Below, piece by piece: positions 1-9,799 of a DNA stretch of 64,000 nt (its first letter is position 1; the number at the start of each line of letters is the position of its first letter). The position numbers and the translations under genes were made by a program. Source of the DNA: Darksidea phi. Taxonomy: Eukaryota > Ascomycota > Dothideomycetes > Pleosporales > Lentitheciaceae. The notes beneath the pieces are model-generated. The model made no database searches, was not told the DNA's origin, and saw only the letters and a program-made list of their open reading frames with translations. The stretch spans positions 32,483 through 96,482 of the forward strand of contig JASJFT010000179.1 in assembly GCA_030770425.1 (NCBI GenBank), written 5' to 3'.

Positions 1-1191
1 ATCCTACTAACTTGTCGTCAGACTTCTGCTCGGAGAAGGTGCTGGAAGACTAGAAGGACGAAAAGAACACGATCATGGCCGACGAACTGTTAGATCTGTA
101 CATCAATCTCTACAACTATTCTATCAGCAAAATTCGTTGCTATTTGCGATGTAGATTTAGGATCTGTATATATTCTGAAACTGACTTCGTGCCTCGAACT
201 TAGAATATTCTAATTTGTGTCCTCGTCATCGGTCCTCAATTACATGTCGTCAAATCCCACTACTTTTAGGATAGGAAGCTTATCGTCGCCAATGGCAAAC
301 TCGTATCACGGCAGGAGGAGAATGCATTCACATATTATGAAGATGAGACTAGAATGCAACCCCGAAGACGGCGTTCAGGCTATGTAAAATCAGCAGCACA
401 TGCGGTACATGCCAAGTGCTGCGAGCTAACCTTGCAACATATTCCAGACCTAACGACCAGGCCGACACACTTAGACCCCGACGCTCTCATCACAGAAAGG
501 GCAGAAGTCACCTCTCTCGAAGCAATGGCATTGGAAGTGCCTTATCGCATCCCCGCTCACCTTGACTTCCCCACATATTAGAAGCTGTTCTTCGGTTGAA
601 CTGAACTGGTACGAAGACCGTATTCGTTTAGTAACCGGCTTCTCAGCGGAGAATCTGCACGGCTCGACATGGAAGTTTCGCCCTCGAGCGATCGGTTTTA
701 GTGTTGAGAGGAGCATTCAATTTCACGAGCCAAATCCGGGGGAAAGGCTCCCGTATCATATGGCTAAGCTGTATGGAAGACGGCTGGGAAGGGCGTGGTG
801 GAAGGGCGATACACTTACGTTGGAGTGAGATGCTAAGTAGTGCCTAGTCCTATGAGCCGCACTCAAATAAGATTTCCTACTTTGGAAAGGCGGCGTAGGA
901 AATTGCATAAGCTGTATTACAGGGAGTAGGCTCACTCAGGCTGGCGTAAGGTTGTTCGGAAGAGAAAAAAAGAAACTCGGTACGACACATCTGTGAGTAC
1001 AACACGTGGTCTAGTCTACATTCCAAATGTCCTGAAACGACTTGAAAAAGAACATCGAAGCCGCCTGACGTCCTGAAGCCTCTCCGGGACTAATATTACT
1101 CTCTTTAGAGTTACGCGGAATCTATTAGCCTACCACAAGCGCTAAACATCTCTAACATAACCGCCTCGACCAATCCCCAAGTCTCCTCATT
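1..1191. other. Gene-poor stretch with two short unassigned ORFs
   Basis: No gene can be assigned with confidence. Two plus-strand open frames (354-581, 75 codons; 562-828, 88 codons from a non-ATG codon) overlap in different frames. They could be exons of one small gene or chance frames; neither has a recognisable domain. The second is rich in Trp, Arg and Tyr and ends at 828. No RNA gene or repeat was seen. Confidence 0.3.
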
Positions 1192-2157
1192 TTAATTCCA
1201 CGCTCTTATCTCGGGTACCTGCTCACCTCGTCCTTGCTCAACACCCCCGCCACCATGGTCATAAAACCTACACTCTTCCCCCGCAAACTCACTCGCCACC
1301 AAATCCCTCACCCCCCTCCCCCTAATCCCCGCCAACGCCACCATGACACAGGCCTTAAACCACAACTCGCACTCTCCAATCGCAAGTTCCCCAATCTGAC
1401 GAGGAGAAGCAAACCACGCAATGACTTCGGCGAAGAGGAGGTGGAGAGCGTTACCCGTTGGGCGGAGGGAAAGTGCTGCTGCGATACTAGGATGAGTTAT
1501 AGAAGGCTCTTGGCTAGATACTGCGTAGGTAGAAGGGTTCGAAGAAGGTGTGGGCGTGGAAGTAGGGAGAGAAGGAGGAGGAACAAGCAGATCTATCAAA
1601 ACCTGTGGATATCCATATCCCGAGCGAATAAACGCCATCATCCTACCCAAGACCCCATCTGTATACCGCACATCACCCATCTTCCTCCCAAAGCAATAAC
1701 TCCCTACGAAATCTAGATACGCCGTCTTTACGGGCGCTTCATCGTCGGCAACGGCTTGGTTATATAGTTCGATCGATGTCAGCACTAAGCCTGTGGATAG
1801 CCAGTGCTGGTATAATTCCCAGGCTACGTGGTTGGGCCAAGAGATACGCACGATGCCTACATGGCCGGCGGTGAAGGGTGCGAAAAAAGTTGATGTATGT
1901 GATATGGAGGACGTAGGGAGGATGTAGGAGTAGACTTGGTCGCGGCCGTTGGCGGGCGAGGGAGTGGCGATTTGGACTTGTATGGGTAGGGAGGGGGAGC
2001 TGTGGGGTGTTAGTTTTTGTGTTGTGGAGAGGAGAGAGTTAGATTGCACTGCGTACTTGGTGGGAGGGCTGGGTTGGTAGGAGACTGGCTGCTCGTTTGG
2101 GTCCACCCAGAATCCACCCAGGAATCCGCTGGTGGATCTATCTTTGGGGAGCGACAT
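1192..2157 (-). CDS. BTB/POZ-like hypothetical protein
   Basis: An intronless 321-residue protein. The middle holds a segment typical of fungal BTB-associated proteins: a WELYQHWLSTG stretch followed about 30 residues later by a FVGSYCFGRKMGDVRYTD-type helix pair. In many fungal BTB proteins this follows the BTB fold and reads 'LYVLGDKL.D..F.N'. The N-terminal 90 residues are Ser/Thr/Pro-rich and show no clear BTB strand pattern. A Ser/Pro-rich loop splits the C-terminal half. The fold may therefore be divergent or only partly present. BTB proteins usually mediate dimerisation or recruit cullin-3 ligases, but that is family knowledge and not shown here. The start is the first ATG of the frame, and the opposite-strand ORF in this interval is a shadow. 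Confidence 0.6.
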   Translation of the reverse strand: MSLPKDRSTSGFLGGFWVDPNEQPVSYQPSPPTKYAVQSNSLLSTTQKLTPHSSPSLPIQVQIATPSPANGRDQVYSYILPTSSISHTSTFFAPFTAGHVGIVRISWPNHVAWELYQHWLSTGLVLTSIELYNQAVADDEAPVKTAYLDFVGSYCFGRKMGDVRYTDGVLGRMMAFIRSGYGYPQVLIDLLVPPPSLPTSTPTPSSNPSTYAVSSQEPSITHPSIAAALSLRPTGNALHLLFAEVIAWFASPRQIGELAIGECELWFKACVMVALAGIRGRGVRDLVASEFAGEECRFYDHGGGGVEQGRGEQVPEIRAWN

Positions 2158-2542
2158 TGCTGCGGTATGCTAGCCTTGCAATATAGGTGGAGTTGAGTAT
2201 AGCGAAGTAGTAGTGGTAATGACTAGATGAAGGTAACATCATGAAGTGGTTTTATAGCAATTGAAAGAATAAGTCATCCTATAACACATCAACGGGTAGT
2301 AGAAATTTGGCATAGCGAACTACAAACAGGACCCGATTCACTACCTGAACGACTGAGAGATAGTAGAAACGTCGCTCTGGCATCAACCATCAATACTCGC
2401 GCTGGCACGGGAACCTGTGCCCATAAGGTCAACAGAGCACACATTGCTCGAAGAATATTGCGACATGATGTTGTACATCGCTTCCGCGAGTAGAAAGTAT
2501 AGTACACAGCTTTGCTCATCCAACTTACACAGACCTACTCTA

Positions 2543-4105
2543 CTACACCTCAGCGCGCTTAAACGGGTTTTTCAAGGCAGGAAGGTACTTGGAAACCCCA
2601 GTCGTCTCTTCTACAGGCTCTCCCGGTCCAGCTTCCTCCACCGCCTTCTTCTCTAGCTCATTTACCATGCCCAATACTTCACTCTCAATAGCGGTTTCGT
2701 ACTCCTCCACGCTATAGTATTGCAACGACTCCTTTTGAGCCTTGAGGGGAAGGACATCGTGCACGACGGCAGCGGGCCACTTCCCTCGCGCGTATTCAGG
2801 GTCGAGGAGGTCGGCCCATTTGATCTCAATGTCCATGGTGAAGGGCTTGGGGAGCTGTTTACTCAGCTGAGGCGGTAGAATGGAGCGGGCGATGAGGTGA
2901 TCCCTGGCGTCGGCTTTCCTCTTCGCTTCAAACGCATTTTCGAGCTTTGAGATCTTCTTCTTCTGGTCACGGACGGTCTCCTTGTCGAACTCAATCTCTT
3001 TCGTCGTACGCTCCACAGACGGGTTTTTGAGCTCTTTTTCTAGCGAGCCGACTTGCTCCTTTAGCGTGGCCAGCTCCTCTTCCGCGCCAGGCTCCCTGGC
3101 AAGCTTTGCTCTCGCCTCAATTTTCTGCTGCGCGGTTTTGAACTGCTCGGCTTTGCGCTGGGCGTATAGAATCTTTTTCAACCTAACTTCGTGGCTACGC
3201 TTGGCAGTCCTCAGGCGTTTCTGGTCCAGTTCATTCTGGTTGTTTTTCATTCCAAGCTGGTAGTTCATCCTTTTGATCTGATACTCCAACCACTTGGTGT
3301 TGTCGCCGTCCCTCTTGTCCTTCGCAAGCGACGCCTCTGCCAACGCATTGATCTCGGGCCACTTCTTGTTCATGTACTTGGTCGCTTGCTGCTCCTGCTC
3401 CTTTATGCTCTTGCTCATCCATTCGGCCTGTTGTTCCTGTTTGGCTAGAACGGCGGCAAGATCTGCGCTCGCGAAGGCGACCTGGTCCATTATCTTCTCC
3501 ATCCGCTTCTTAGTCGTGAGCTTGATCCACTCGGGGTTCGTTTTGTTCCATGACCATTCGTGCAGCTTGCGGAGCTCGCGCAACTTGCGAAAGGCGTGAA
3601 GACCTTGTTCGGGGGTAGGGAAGGAAACGACGCAGTGGGGCGCCCATTCGTCAGGGCGGAGGGTGGGCGGCTTTGAGTGTTTGCCCATGAATGGAAGCTG
3701 TTCGAGGTGATAGTTCTGGCCCACGTCAGCGAGTATTTGAGCACAGCCAACGGTTAAACATACATCAAGCAGTGCTGCAAGCGAGTATATAACTTGTTTA
3801 GTCTTAGTATTCTTGAAGATGTAGATGATCTGCCCATGCTTCTTCGCTCCCTGAGGATCCACCAGGTCCCTTAATGTGTGCGGTTTGAAGGCCAATTTCC
3901 TGGTCTTGTTTCCTGGAAGCTGCTTCCACCTCGGATTCGTAACGACCTGCAGACTTAGGGCGGTTGCTGGCTTGGACAGGCCGATGACATGATGCCTGAC
4001 TTCGCGCTCGAGGGCGTGACGGTCTTCTAACGGTATGCGTGCAAGATTAAGAGGCTTCGGCGGCTTCGGAACCCTGAACCTCAGCCGAGACAAATTGCGC
4101 GGCAT
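2543..4105 (-). CDS. MHR1: Mitochondrial ribosomal protein mL67 / recombination factor Mhr1
   Basis: About 504 residues after removing a 48-nt intron (3716-3763: GTATGT donor, GCTGAC branch-like site, CAG acceptor). The intron is a multiple of three and free of stops, so the unspliced frame reads through. Removing it joins the conserved segment 'QVIYSL..LL' to 'LEQLPFMGKHSKPPTLR', as in the Mhr1 family ('transcriptional regulation of mitochondrial recombination'). In yeast Mhr1 is both a mitochondrial large-subunit ribosomal protein and a factor in mtDNA pairing. The conserved domain is at about residues 75-190, followed by a Lys/Glu-rich coiled-coil region to about 410. The start ATG at 4105 was chosen because upstream in-frame codons are non-ATG. 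The gene is divergent from the UVRAG/Vps38 gene, with 317 bp between start codons. Confidence 0.85.
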   Translation of the reverse strand: MPRNLSRLRFRVPKPPKPLNLARIPLEDRHALEREVRHHVIGLSKPATALSLQVVTNPRWKQLPGNKTRKLAFKPHTLRDLVDPQGAKKHGQIIYIFKNTKTKQVIYSLAALLDVCLTVGCAQILADVGQNYHLEQLPFMGKHSKPPTLRPDEWAPHCVVSFPTPEQGLHAFRKLRELRKLHEWSWNKTNPEWIKLTTKKRMEKIMDQVAFASADLAAVLAKQEQQAEWMSKSIKEQEQQATKYMNKKWPEINALAEASLAKDKRDGDNTKWLEYQIKRMNYQLGMKNNQNELDQKRLRTAKRSHEVRLKKILYAQRKAEQFKTAQQKIEARAKLAREPGAEEELATLKEQVGSLEKELKNPSVERTTKEIEFDKETVRDQKKKISKLENAFEAKRKADARDHLIARSILPPQLSKQLPKPFTMDIEIKWADLLDPEYARGKWPAAVVHDVLPLKAQKESLQYYSVEEYETAIESEVLGMVNELEKKAVEEAGPGEPVEETTGVSKYLPALKNPFKRAEV

Positions 4106-4422
4106 CGTGACGGGCGGGCTGGCGATGCCAATGGGCTCGAGAGGGAGGAACGATTGCGAATTGTGCTGGGTGATGGATGCAAGCAAAAGTTCCGCGAGGC
4201 GCACGGGCCAACTCCGCACCTCTTCCGAGCTCTACTCAATTCCTCCCCTTGTGATGCGCTCCTCTACGCCTGCGCTTTCTGCGTTGGATGATGCGGGCTA
4301 TGGTTGCACTGCTTCCCTGAGGCCTTTCTGCGATGTTTCTGTGGACAGCCCCAGTATAAATACCTCTTTCCGCCATTGCGGCGCCGCCAGATCTCACGGC
4401 CTCTGGGTGACGGATACGCAGC
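4106..4422. promoter_or_regulatory. Divergent promoter between MHR1 and VPS38
   Basis: A 317-bp gap separates the two outward-facing ATGs. A TATAAATA element at 4355-4362 lies about 60 bp upstream of the plus-strand start and is a reasonable TATA box for it. No equivalent was seen for the minus-strand gene. Confidence 0.5.
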
Positions 4423-6384
4423 ATGGCTGGCCATGGCCACGGCCACGAGCAGCCAACGGCCGATCCCTTCGAGTCGTCGCCACCGCCGCTGCGCGAGCGC
4501 CCCTGGTTGTTGCCCTATAACCGCAAACTCCGCCATCTCCAAGGCATTACTATCCGCAACCTGACCCTTACCCCAAGCCCATCGAGGCCACGCACCGGAA
4601 CGATCGATGACGAAGGCGTACCGAGCACCCTCAAGTCACCGACCAAGGCATTGGCTCTTCAGGAGAGCAGAGGTTTGTCTCATTCGAGATCCTCCAGCGA
4701 CCTCACGTCGACCGAGGACACGGCTCGACGCGGTAATGGCAGGCTGCAACAGCCGTCATCGCCTGCAAAGCTGGCTCGACCCGCTGTATCGAAGGGTATG
4801 CGTCGGCGAAGTACAATGGAGTGGCAGGGCGCCAGTCCCCTGACCCGACAGAAGAAGCTCGAGGATATCACCGGCAGTCGTATGGCAGACACCTTCTTCT
4901 CTTTGCACATCGATGGTCAGAAGGAGCCCATATACATCTCTGAGGTTGTGGAGAGGGCTATGAATCCAAATTTCCGCTTCTTCGATCTGGCGACTTGCGG
5001 ACCCAGCGTCACACGACTCGATAGGCTTACAGTGAGGGTCTGGGCGAAGAACGAGAACACAAAGAGCTGGCAGTATCTCATCGACTTCACCTTGCAGCTC
5101 AGGTCGCTACAATTTATTGGGAAAACGCTAGGGAGGTTCAGGCACCCGTTGCCCCAGAATTGCATACTCTTCCACATGACGGATGGGATATACACAAGCT
5201 TCATGGACATGCCAGTGGCGGAGAAGCTTCGCTATGATGACCTTGCACCACCAAAAGAGCATCCCGAGGGCCGAGCCCTTCCTGGCTCTTCTTACGACGC
5301 CTTGATGCGGCTGAACACGCTAGACGACTGCATCCAGGACGCACTGGCTACGCGCGACCGCCTCGCTGAGGAGATAGAATCAATTCTCAACGATAATAGA
5401 GATGCTATTGGCATGGTTGAGCAAGTTCCAGAGGCCGAGGAACGGCTTAAGACCGTGGAGGCTGCAGTGACCGCAGAGAAACGCCGAGTGGAAGCTGTAC
5501 GGAGAAAGCGTGACGAACTCGAGGCGAACATCAAGCATCGACGAGAGTTGATGCAGAAAGGTCGTGAGGTGGAGTCAGAAAAGAAGTGCCAATTGCCAAC
5601 GGAAAAGGCAAGTAACAGAGACAGAAAAGACCTCGTGGAGAGATTGCAGGAAGACATCGCCGGTCAACGAAGGCGGATATGCGAAGATATACAGGCCATC
5701 TACCCCATTGAGCCTGTACCTGGTAAATCTTTGCTGTTCACGATACGAGGCCTGCTGCTACCAAACTCCGAATTCGAGGATGCCAAGGAGGATGTGACCG
5801 CTGCAGCATTGGGCTATGTTGCTCATCTGGTATCTTTACTGTCACCTTATCTCTCGGTGGTACTGCCATACCCGATGAAAGTCAATGGTTCTTCGTCAAC
5901 CATCGACGATGAATTGGCCATGGGTACAACTAACCACAATAATCCACGGACATACCCACTGTTCATGAAGGGCGTTGTCCGATACCGCTTCGAGTATGGG
6001 GTCTTCCTTCTCAATAAGAACATTGAAATACTCTCAAACTCGCTAGGATTACGTCCGATCGATGTGAGGCACACGCTCCCGAATCTCAAATACCTCCTCT
6101 TCGTTGCCACGGCTGGCAAAGGTGAATTACCCGCCCGCAAAGCAGGCGGCATCAAAGGGCTCCTCCGAAAAGAGGGCGTTATGTCTCGGAAGGGCAGCAT
6201 GGATAGTACAGCGACGGCGAGTAGTGCGGGAGCTCCGGTACCCGAGCCGAGGAAGAATGCAGAAAATTACACCAACACACCAAGGCGAGCCGACCAAATC
6301 AGTGTAAATGGCACACCGACTTTCTCGAAGGGTGGCATACAGAAACAGAAAGGCGCAGTAAGCCGGCTTAGGGAAGTTGGATGA
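4423..6384 (+). CDS. VPS38: UVRAG/Vps38-like autophagy and endosome protein
   Basis: An intronless 653-residue protein. The order of parts fits UVRAG/Vps38: a Ser-rich N-terminus, a C2-like region at about residues 150-290 (with the 'NPNFRFFDL' type strand and 'VRVWAK'), a long coiled coil at about 300-420, and a C-terminal BARA-like domain with 'ALGYVAHLVSLLSPYLSVVL', 'YPLF' and 'GVFLLNKNIE' segments. In the family this protein is a subunit of class III phosphatidylinositol 3-kinase complex II (with Vps34, Vps15 and Atg6), acting in endosomal sorting and autophagosome maturation. The C-terminal 80 residues are basic and low complexity. The Atg14 family shares the coiled-coil/BARA layout, but the C2-like segment and the length favour UVRAG. 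Confidence 0.82.
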   Translation: MAGHGHGHEQPTADPFESSPPPLRERPWLLPYNRKLRHLQGITIRNLTLTPSPSRPRTGTIDDEGVPSTLKSPTKALALQESRGLSHSRSSSDLTSTEDTARRGNGRLQQPSSPAKLARPAVSKGMRRRSTMEWQGASPLTRQKKLEDITGSRMADTFFSLHIDGQKEPIYISEVVERAMNPNFRFFDLATCGPSVTRLDRLTVRVWAKNENTKSWQYLIDFTLQLRSLQFIGKTLGRFRHPLPQNCILFHMTDGIYTSFMDMPVAEKLRYDDLAPPKEHPEGRALPGSSYDALMRLNTLDDCIQDALATRDRLAEEIESILNDNRDAIGMVEQVPEAEERLKTVEAAVTAEKRRVEAVRRKRDELEANIKHRRELMQKGREVESEKKCQLPTEKASNRDRKDLVERLQEDIAGQRRRICEDIQAIYPIEPVPGKSLLFTIRGLLLPNSEFEDAKEDVTAAALGYVAHLVSLLSPYLSVVLPYPMKVNGSSSTIDDELAMGTTNHNNPRTYPLFMKGVVRYRFEYGVFLLNKNIEILSNSLGLRPIDVRHTLPNLKYLLFVATAGKGELPARKAGGIKGLLRKEGVMSRKGSMDSTATASSAGAPVPEPRKNAENYTNTPRRADQISVNGTPTFSKGGIQKQKGAVSRLREVG

Positions 6385-7105
6385 AGGCCAATGCAACAAT
6401 GATTCGAGCACCGAAAGCGGCGTTGTATCTGCGGCACTGCGGACACGGAGCCGTGGCTCAACGGCAACAAGGACAGCTGTTGGCAGCTGTAACATGCAAT
6501 GTGCCCGCTGCAGTAAATGATTGTCACCTATGGCTATTGAGAAGTCGGTCGGTTATCTGTGCTACATGACATAGGATGAGGAAAGATGCTAGCAAGGAAT
6601 CCATCGCAACGAGGATTGGACTTGGCAGTCATTGGGTACACGAATGTAGGGTAGATTCTTTCAGGGGAAGAAGTTACGGATGCCTCGGCGTCCGAGCCCC
6701 TGGCAGCCACTAACCGCCATCGTCTCTTTTGCAGTTTTGATAGGAACGCCTCTTCTATCGTATAGTTCTCCTCGCAGACGACTCAGCTTACATGTTCAAA
6801 ATGAGCTGCTGGTGGAATAAACGTAGAAGCGGCGTCCGCGGCTTCCGGCAGAGCATTCGATAAATTCCATCCTGCTCAGCACCGCTTTAGAGTACAAAAG
6901 AAGTACCTAAATCCTCTATGCGAGCCACTGTGCAAGCTTTTCCAAAAAAAAATCCTGTCTTCGCTTTCTCCACAATTCATGACTAGCGATCTTCCAGCCC
7001 TCCTATGTTGACCTAACACTTGCTCTTCGTTTAGTCAACCCCATCTTTCGCTTCCGACCAATCAACAGCCGAACATCCGCCTTGGCATACCCTCCGTTTC
7101 CTAAG
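6385..7105. other. Intergenic region between VPS38 and LAG1
   Basis: No supported gene. It holds the VPS38 3' region and the LAG1 promoter and leader. A short A-run (near 6945-6952) and pyrimidine-rich tracts lie just upstream of LAG1. No RNA gene or repeat was recognised. Confidence 0.4.
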
Positions 7106-8762
7106 ATGAAGATTTCCGGCCCGCCCGCCGCCGCTCGTTCCTCGCATTCTCCTCTTCCACCACAATTTGCGCGCGTGAAGATGGCGTCCGCCGAGACCGA
7201 ACCGTTTCCACCGCTGCAGAATCACTTCTCGAAGAAAAATGTTGCAGAAACAAATGGCTCGCTGAGGAGGCGCAAGAGCAGTATGCTGGGTGCTGAGCTG
7301 CCAGGGGATAATGCCGTTGCGGCGTTTGCGACGTTGGGGAAGGGCAGCCCGCCTGCGTCGCCGATGGAGGCGTCGGTATGTCTTTTGCCTACCCTGCCGT
7401 CGTTGGAGGCCCGATGTATCTTGTATGTAGAGATCGTACGCTAACATGCATGTAGCGCGACAAATCCGTCCGCCGCTCAAAGCGCCGCACGATAAAACGC
7501 GCCCTCTCCAGATGGAAGCGCCTCTGCTTCCGGCACACCTGGCTCCTCCCCCTCATCCTCGTCCTCTCCGGAATCTCACTCTACCTCGTAAACCCCTCCG
7601 AGTCGAATCCCCTCTCCGCCGCCCTCTTCCTCTCCTACCCGCTCCCTCGTGAGGCCGGCTCCGACCCTAGCGCCCCCATCGAATATGGCAAAGGCGCGCG
7701 CGACTTCGCCTTTGTGGCCTTTTACACTATCGTGCTGAGCTTCACTCGCGAGTTCCTCATGCAGCGGTTGATCCGCCCCATCGCTCTCCGCTACGGGATC
7801 AAGTCTCGCGCGAAGCAGAGCCGGTTTATGGAGCAGTTTTACACCGCAATGTACTTTGCCATCTATGGGCCGTTTGGACTGTGGGTCATGAGCAGGACGC
7901 CAGTGTGGTATTTCAATACTACAGCTATGTACGAAGGATTTCCGCATAAGACGCATGATGGGTTCTTCAAGGCGTATTATTTGCTGCAGGCCAGCTATTG
8001 GGCACAACAGATGATCGTACTCTTACTCATGCTGGAGGCGCCGAGGAAAGATTTCAAGGAACTGGTTGCACATCACTTCATCACGCTGGCTTTGATTTGG
8101 TGCAGTTATCGCTTTCATTTCACGTACATGGGCTTGGCGGTTTATATTACTCATGATATATCCGACTTCTTCCTCGCGGTAAGTTCTACCTCGTTCGATG
8201 TTATACGGGAAAGTGGACGCTGATTCGGTGAATCCAGACCTCTAAGGTCCTCAACTACATCGACTCCGCCATCGTCGGTCCCTACTTCTTCATCTTCATG
8301 TGCGCCTGGGGTTACCTGCGCCACTTCATCAATCTGAAAATCCTCTACTCCATCCTCACCGAATTTAAGACCGTCGGCCCTTACGAACTCAACTGGGAAA
8401 CGCAGCAATACAAGTGCTGGATCGCGCAGTACATCACTTTCGGCCTTTTAGCCGCCCTACAAGCCGTGAATCTCTTCTGGTGGTTCTTGATTTGCAGGAT
8501 CGCGTATCGGTTTGTGACGAAGAGTGGATTGGAGGATGATCGGAGTGAATACGAGGATAGTGATGCCGAGGTGGAAGGAAAGGAAAAGAGGGAAAAGAAG
8601 ACGGCCAAGGCTGACGGGAAATCGTATGCTGCTACGACTGCAAACGGCAAACCCAAGGTTCTCGCGAATGGCGACGCTCCTGAAACGCCCGATCGGACTA
8701 CCGACGCCCAAGAGAACGGATCAATCGGATCAAGAGTGAGGGCGAGAAAGGGCCCAAAATGA
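7106..8762 (+). CDS. LAG1: Ceramide synthase (TLC domain, Lag1/Lac1 family)
   Basis: Three exons (7106-7375, 7456-8178, 8238-8762) give 505 residues. Introns are 80 nt (GTATGT, GCTAAC branch, TAG) and 59 nt (GTAAGT, CAG). The enzyme N-acylates sphingoid bases with fatty acyl-CoA to make (dihydro)ceramide in the ER membrane. The TLC domain spans about residues 175-425. It includes the Lag1 motif with the paired histidines in '[15 protein letters not shown]' (near residue 295) and '[10 protein letters not shown]' running across the second splice site into 'TSKVLNYI'. Several hydrophobic segments are visible, including one in exon 2 after a basic cytosolic start. The C-terminus is charged and Lys/Glu-rich. 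A second in-frame ATG at 7181 has a strong start context (AAGATGGCG) and could be the true start, giving a protein 25 residues shorter. Confidence 0.9.
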
Positions 8763-9799
8763 AGGATATATTCCCTGTTGGATTCATTCACTTTCACCTC
8801 AAGGATGAGGACAAGGCAAGCTTTTTAGGATGAATATTGGCTAAGGTTACCGGTGCTGGTGTACGACAAGGGTTTTGGACTTCTATTTCTCTCGCTTCCC
8901 CCTTTCTGTTTTTGATTTGAGAGAAACCTTGTATTGATAGCCCCTTTACACTCGCTTCCCTGGATAAGACGAGCTCTTTTCCATTTTCTTTTCCTGTACA
9001 TCACCTTTTACCTCCCTTGTTTTCGTTCGCTTCTTAGGTTTCTTCCTCTACTCTTTCGTAGATTTATATATTCTATAATGTTTAAATGTGTCTATGTGAT
9101 GGGATGCTGGTGTAGATGCTGGAGTGTTGCGGAGATATAGATTGATGATATTATGCTGAAATAAAGAACAATAGTGTGAGCGTTTGGATTAGAGAAGGAT
9201 GGAGTTTTGGGGGCTAACTTTATAGCACAGCATGCGCTTCAATACTGAGTGAATCAACATGCGAAGGACTGTTATGTGTGCAAAGGTGCTGAAATCTCTC
9301 TGACTAAGCACATTCTACCAACATGCCGCAACAGGATACTGAGTCTCTTGGTTTTTCATCCTGCTCATCAATTTCGCTCCACCACCCTTGTGACTCGCCA
9401 GTCATTCTTTTTCTTCCGAAAAGCTTTTGTAAATAGTGAGACCCCTTGGTTACACAACTCCGCCGCTCCCGCTCCCCAGTTCAGATGAGGTTTTAATGTT
9501 GGGCATGCAGTCGGCTTGATTGTGCTAAGCTGTTTTATTGGACACACATTGTAATATTAGTTTATATAGTTCGCCCTGGTACATGAGCGTCATTTCAGCA
9601 CAGACACTTTAACTTCCGATATCGAGAATCAACTGCTAAGATTTGCTTTAGCACTGCTGTCCGCAGATGTACCAGTAAGCTTTCATATAAACGGAACGAA
9701 CTATGAAAATCTAATGTAAACTACTGTGGCACGAACTGAATGAAAAACAGGATGCCCAAACGCTACACAAGTGCATATGAAATGATATGGTGGTTGCGT
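8763..9799. other. Intergenic region, convergent 3' ends
   Basis: No gene supported. It lies between LAG1 and the converging HET-domain gene. An AATAAA at 9160-9165 is a possible polyadenylation signal for LAG1. Pyrimidine-rich tracts occur at 8880-9065. Confidence 0.35.

Noticed and set aside
1234..1716. 160-codon plus-strand frame
   Set aside because: Antisense shadow of the BTB-like gene, extremely Arg/His/Pro-rich.
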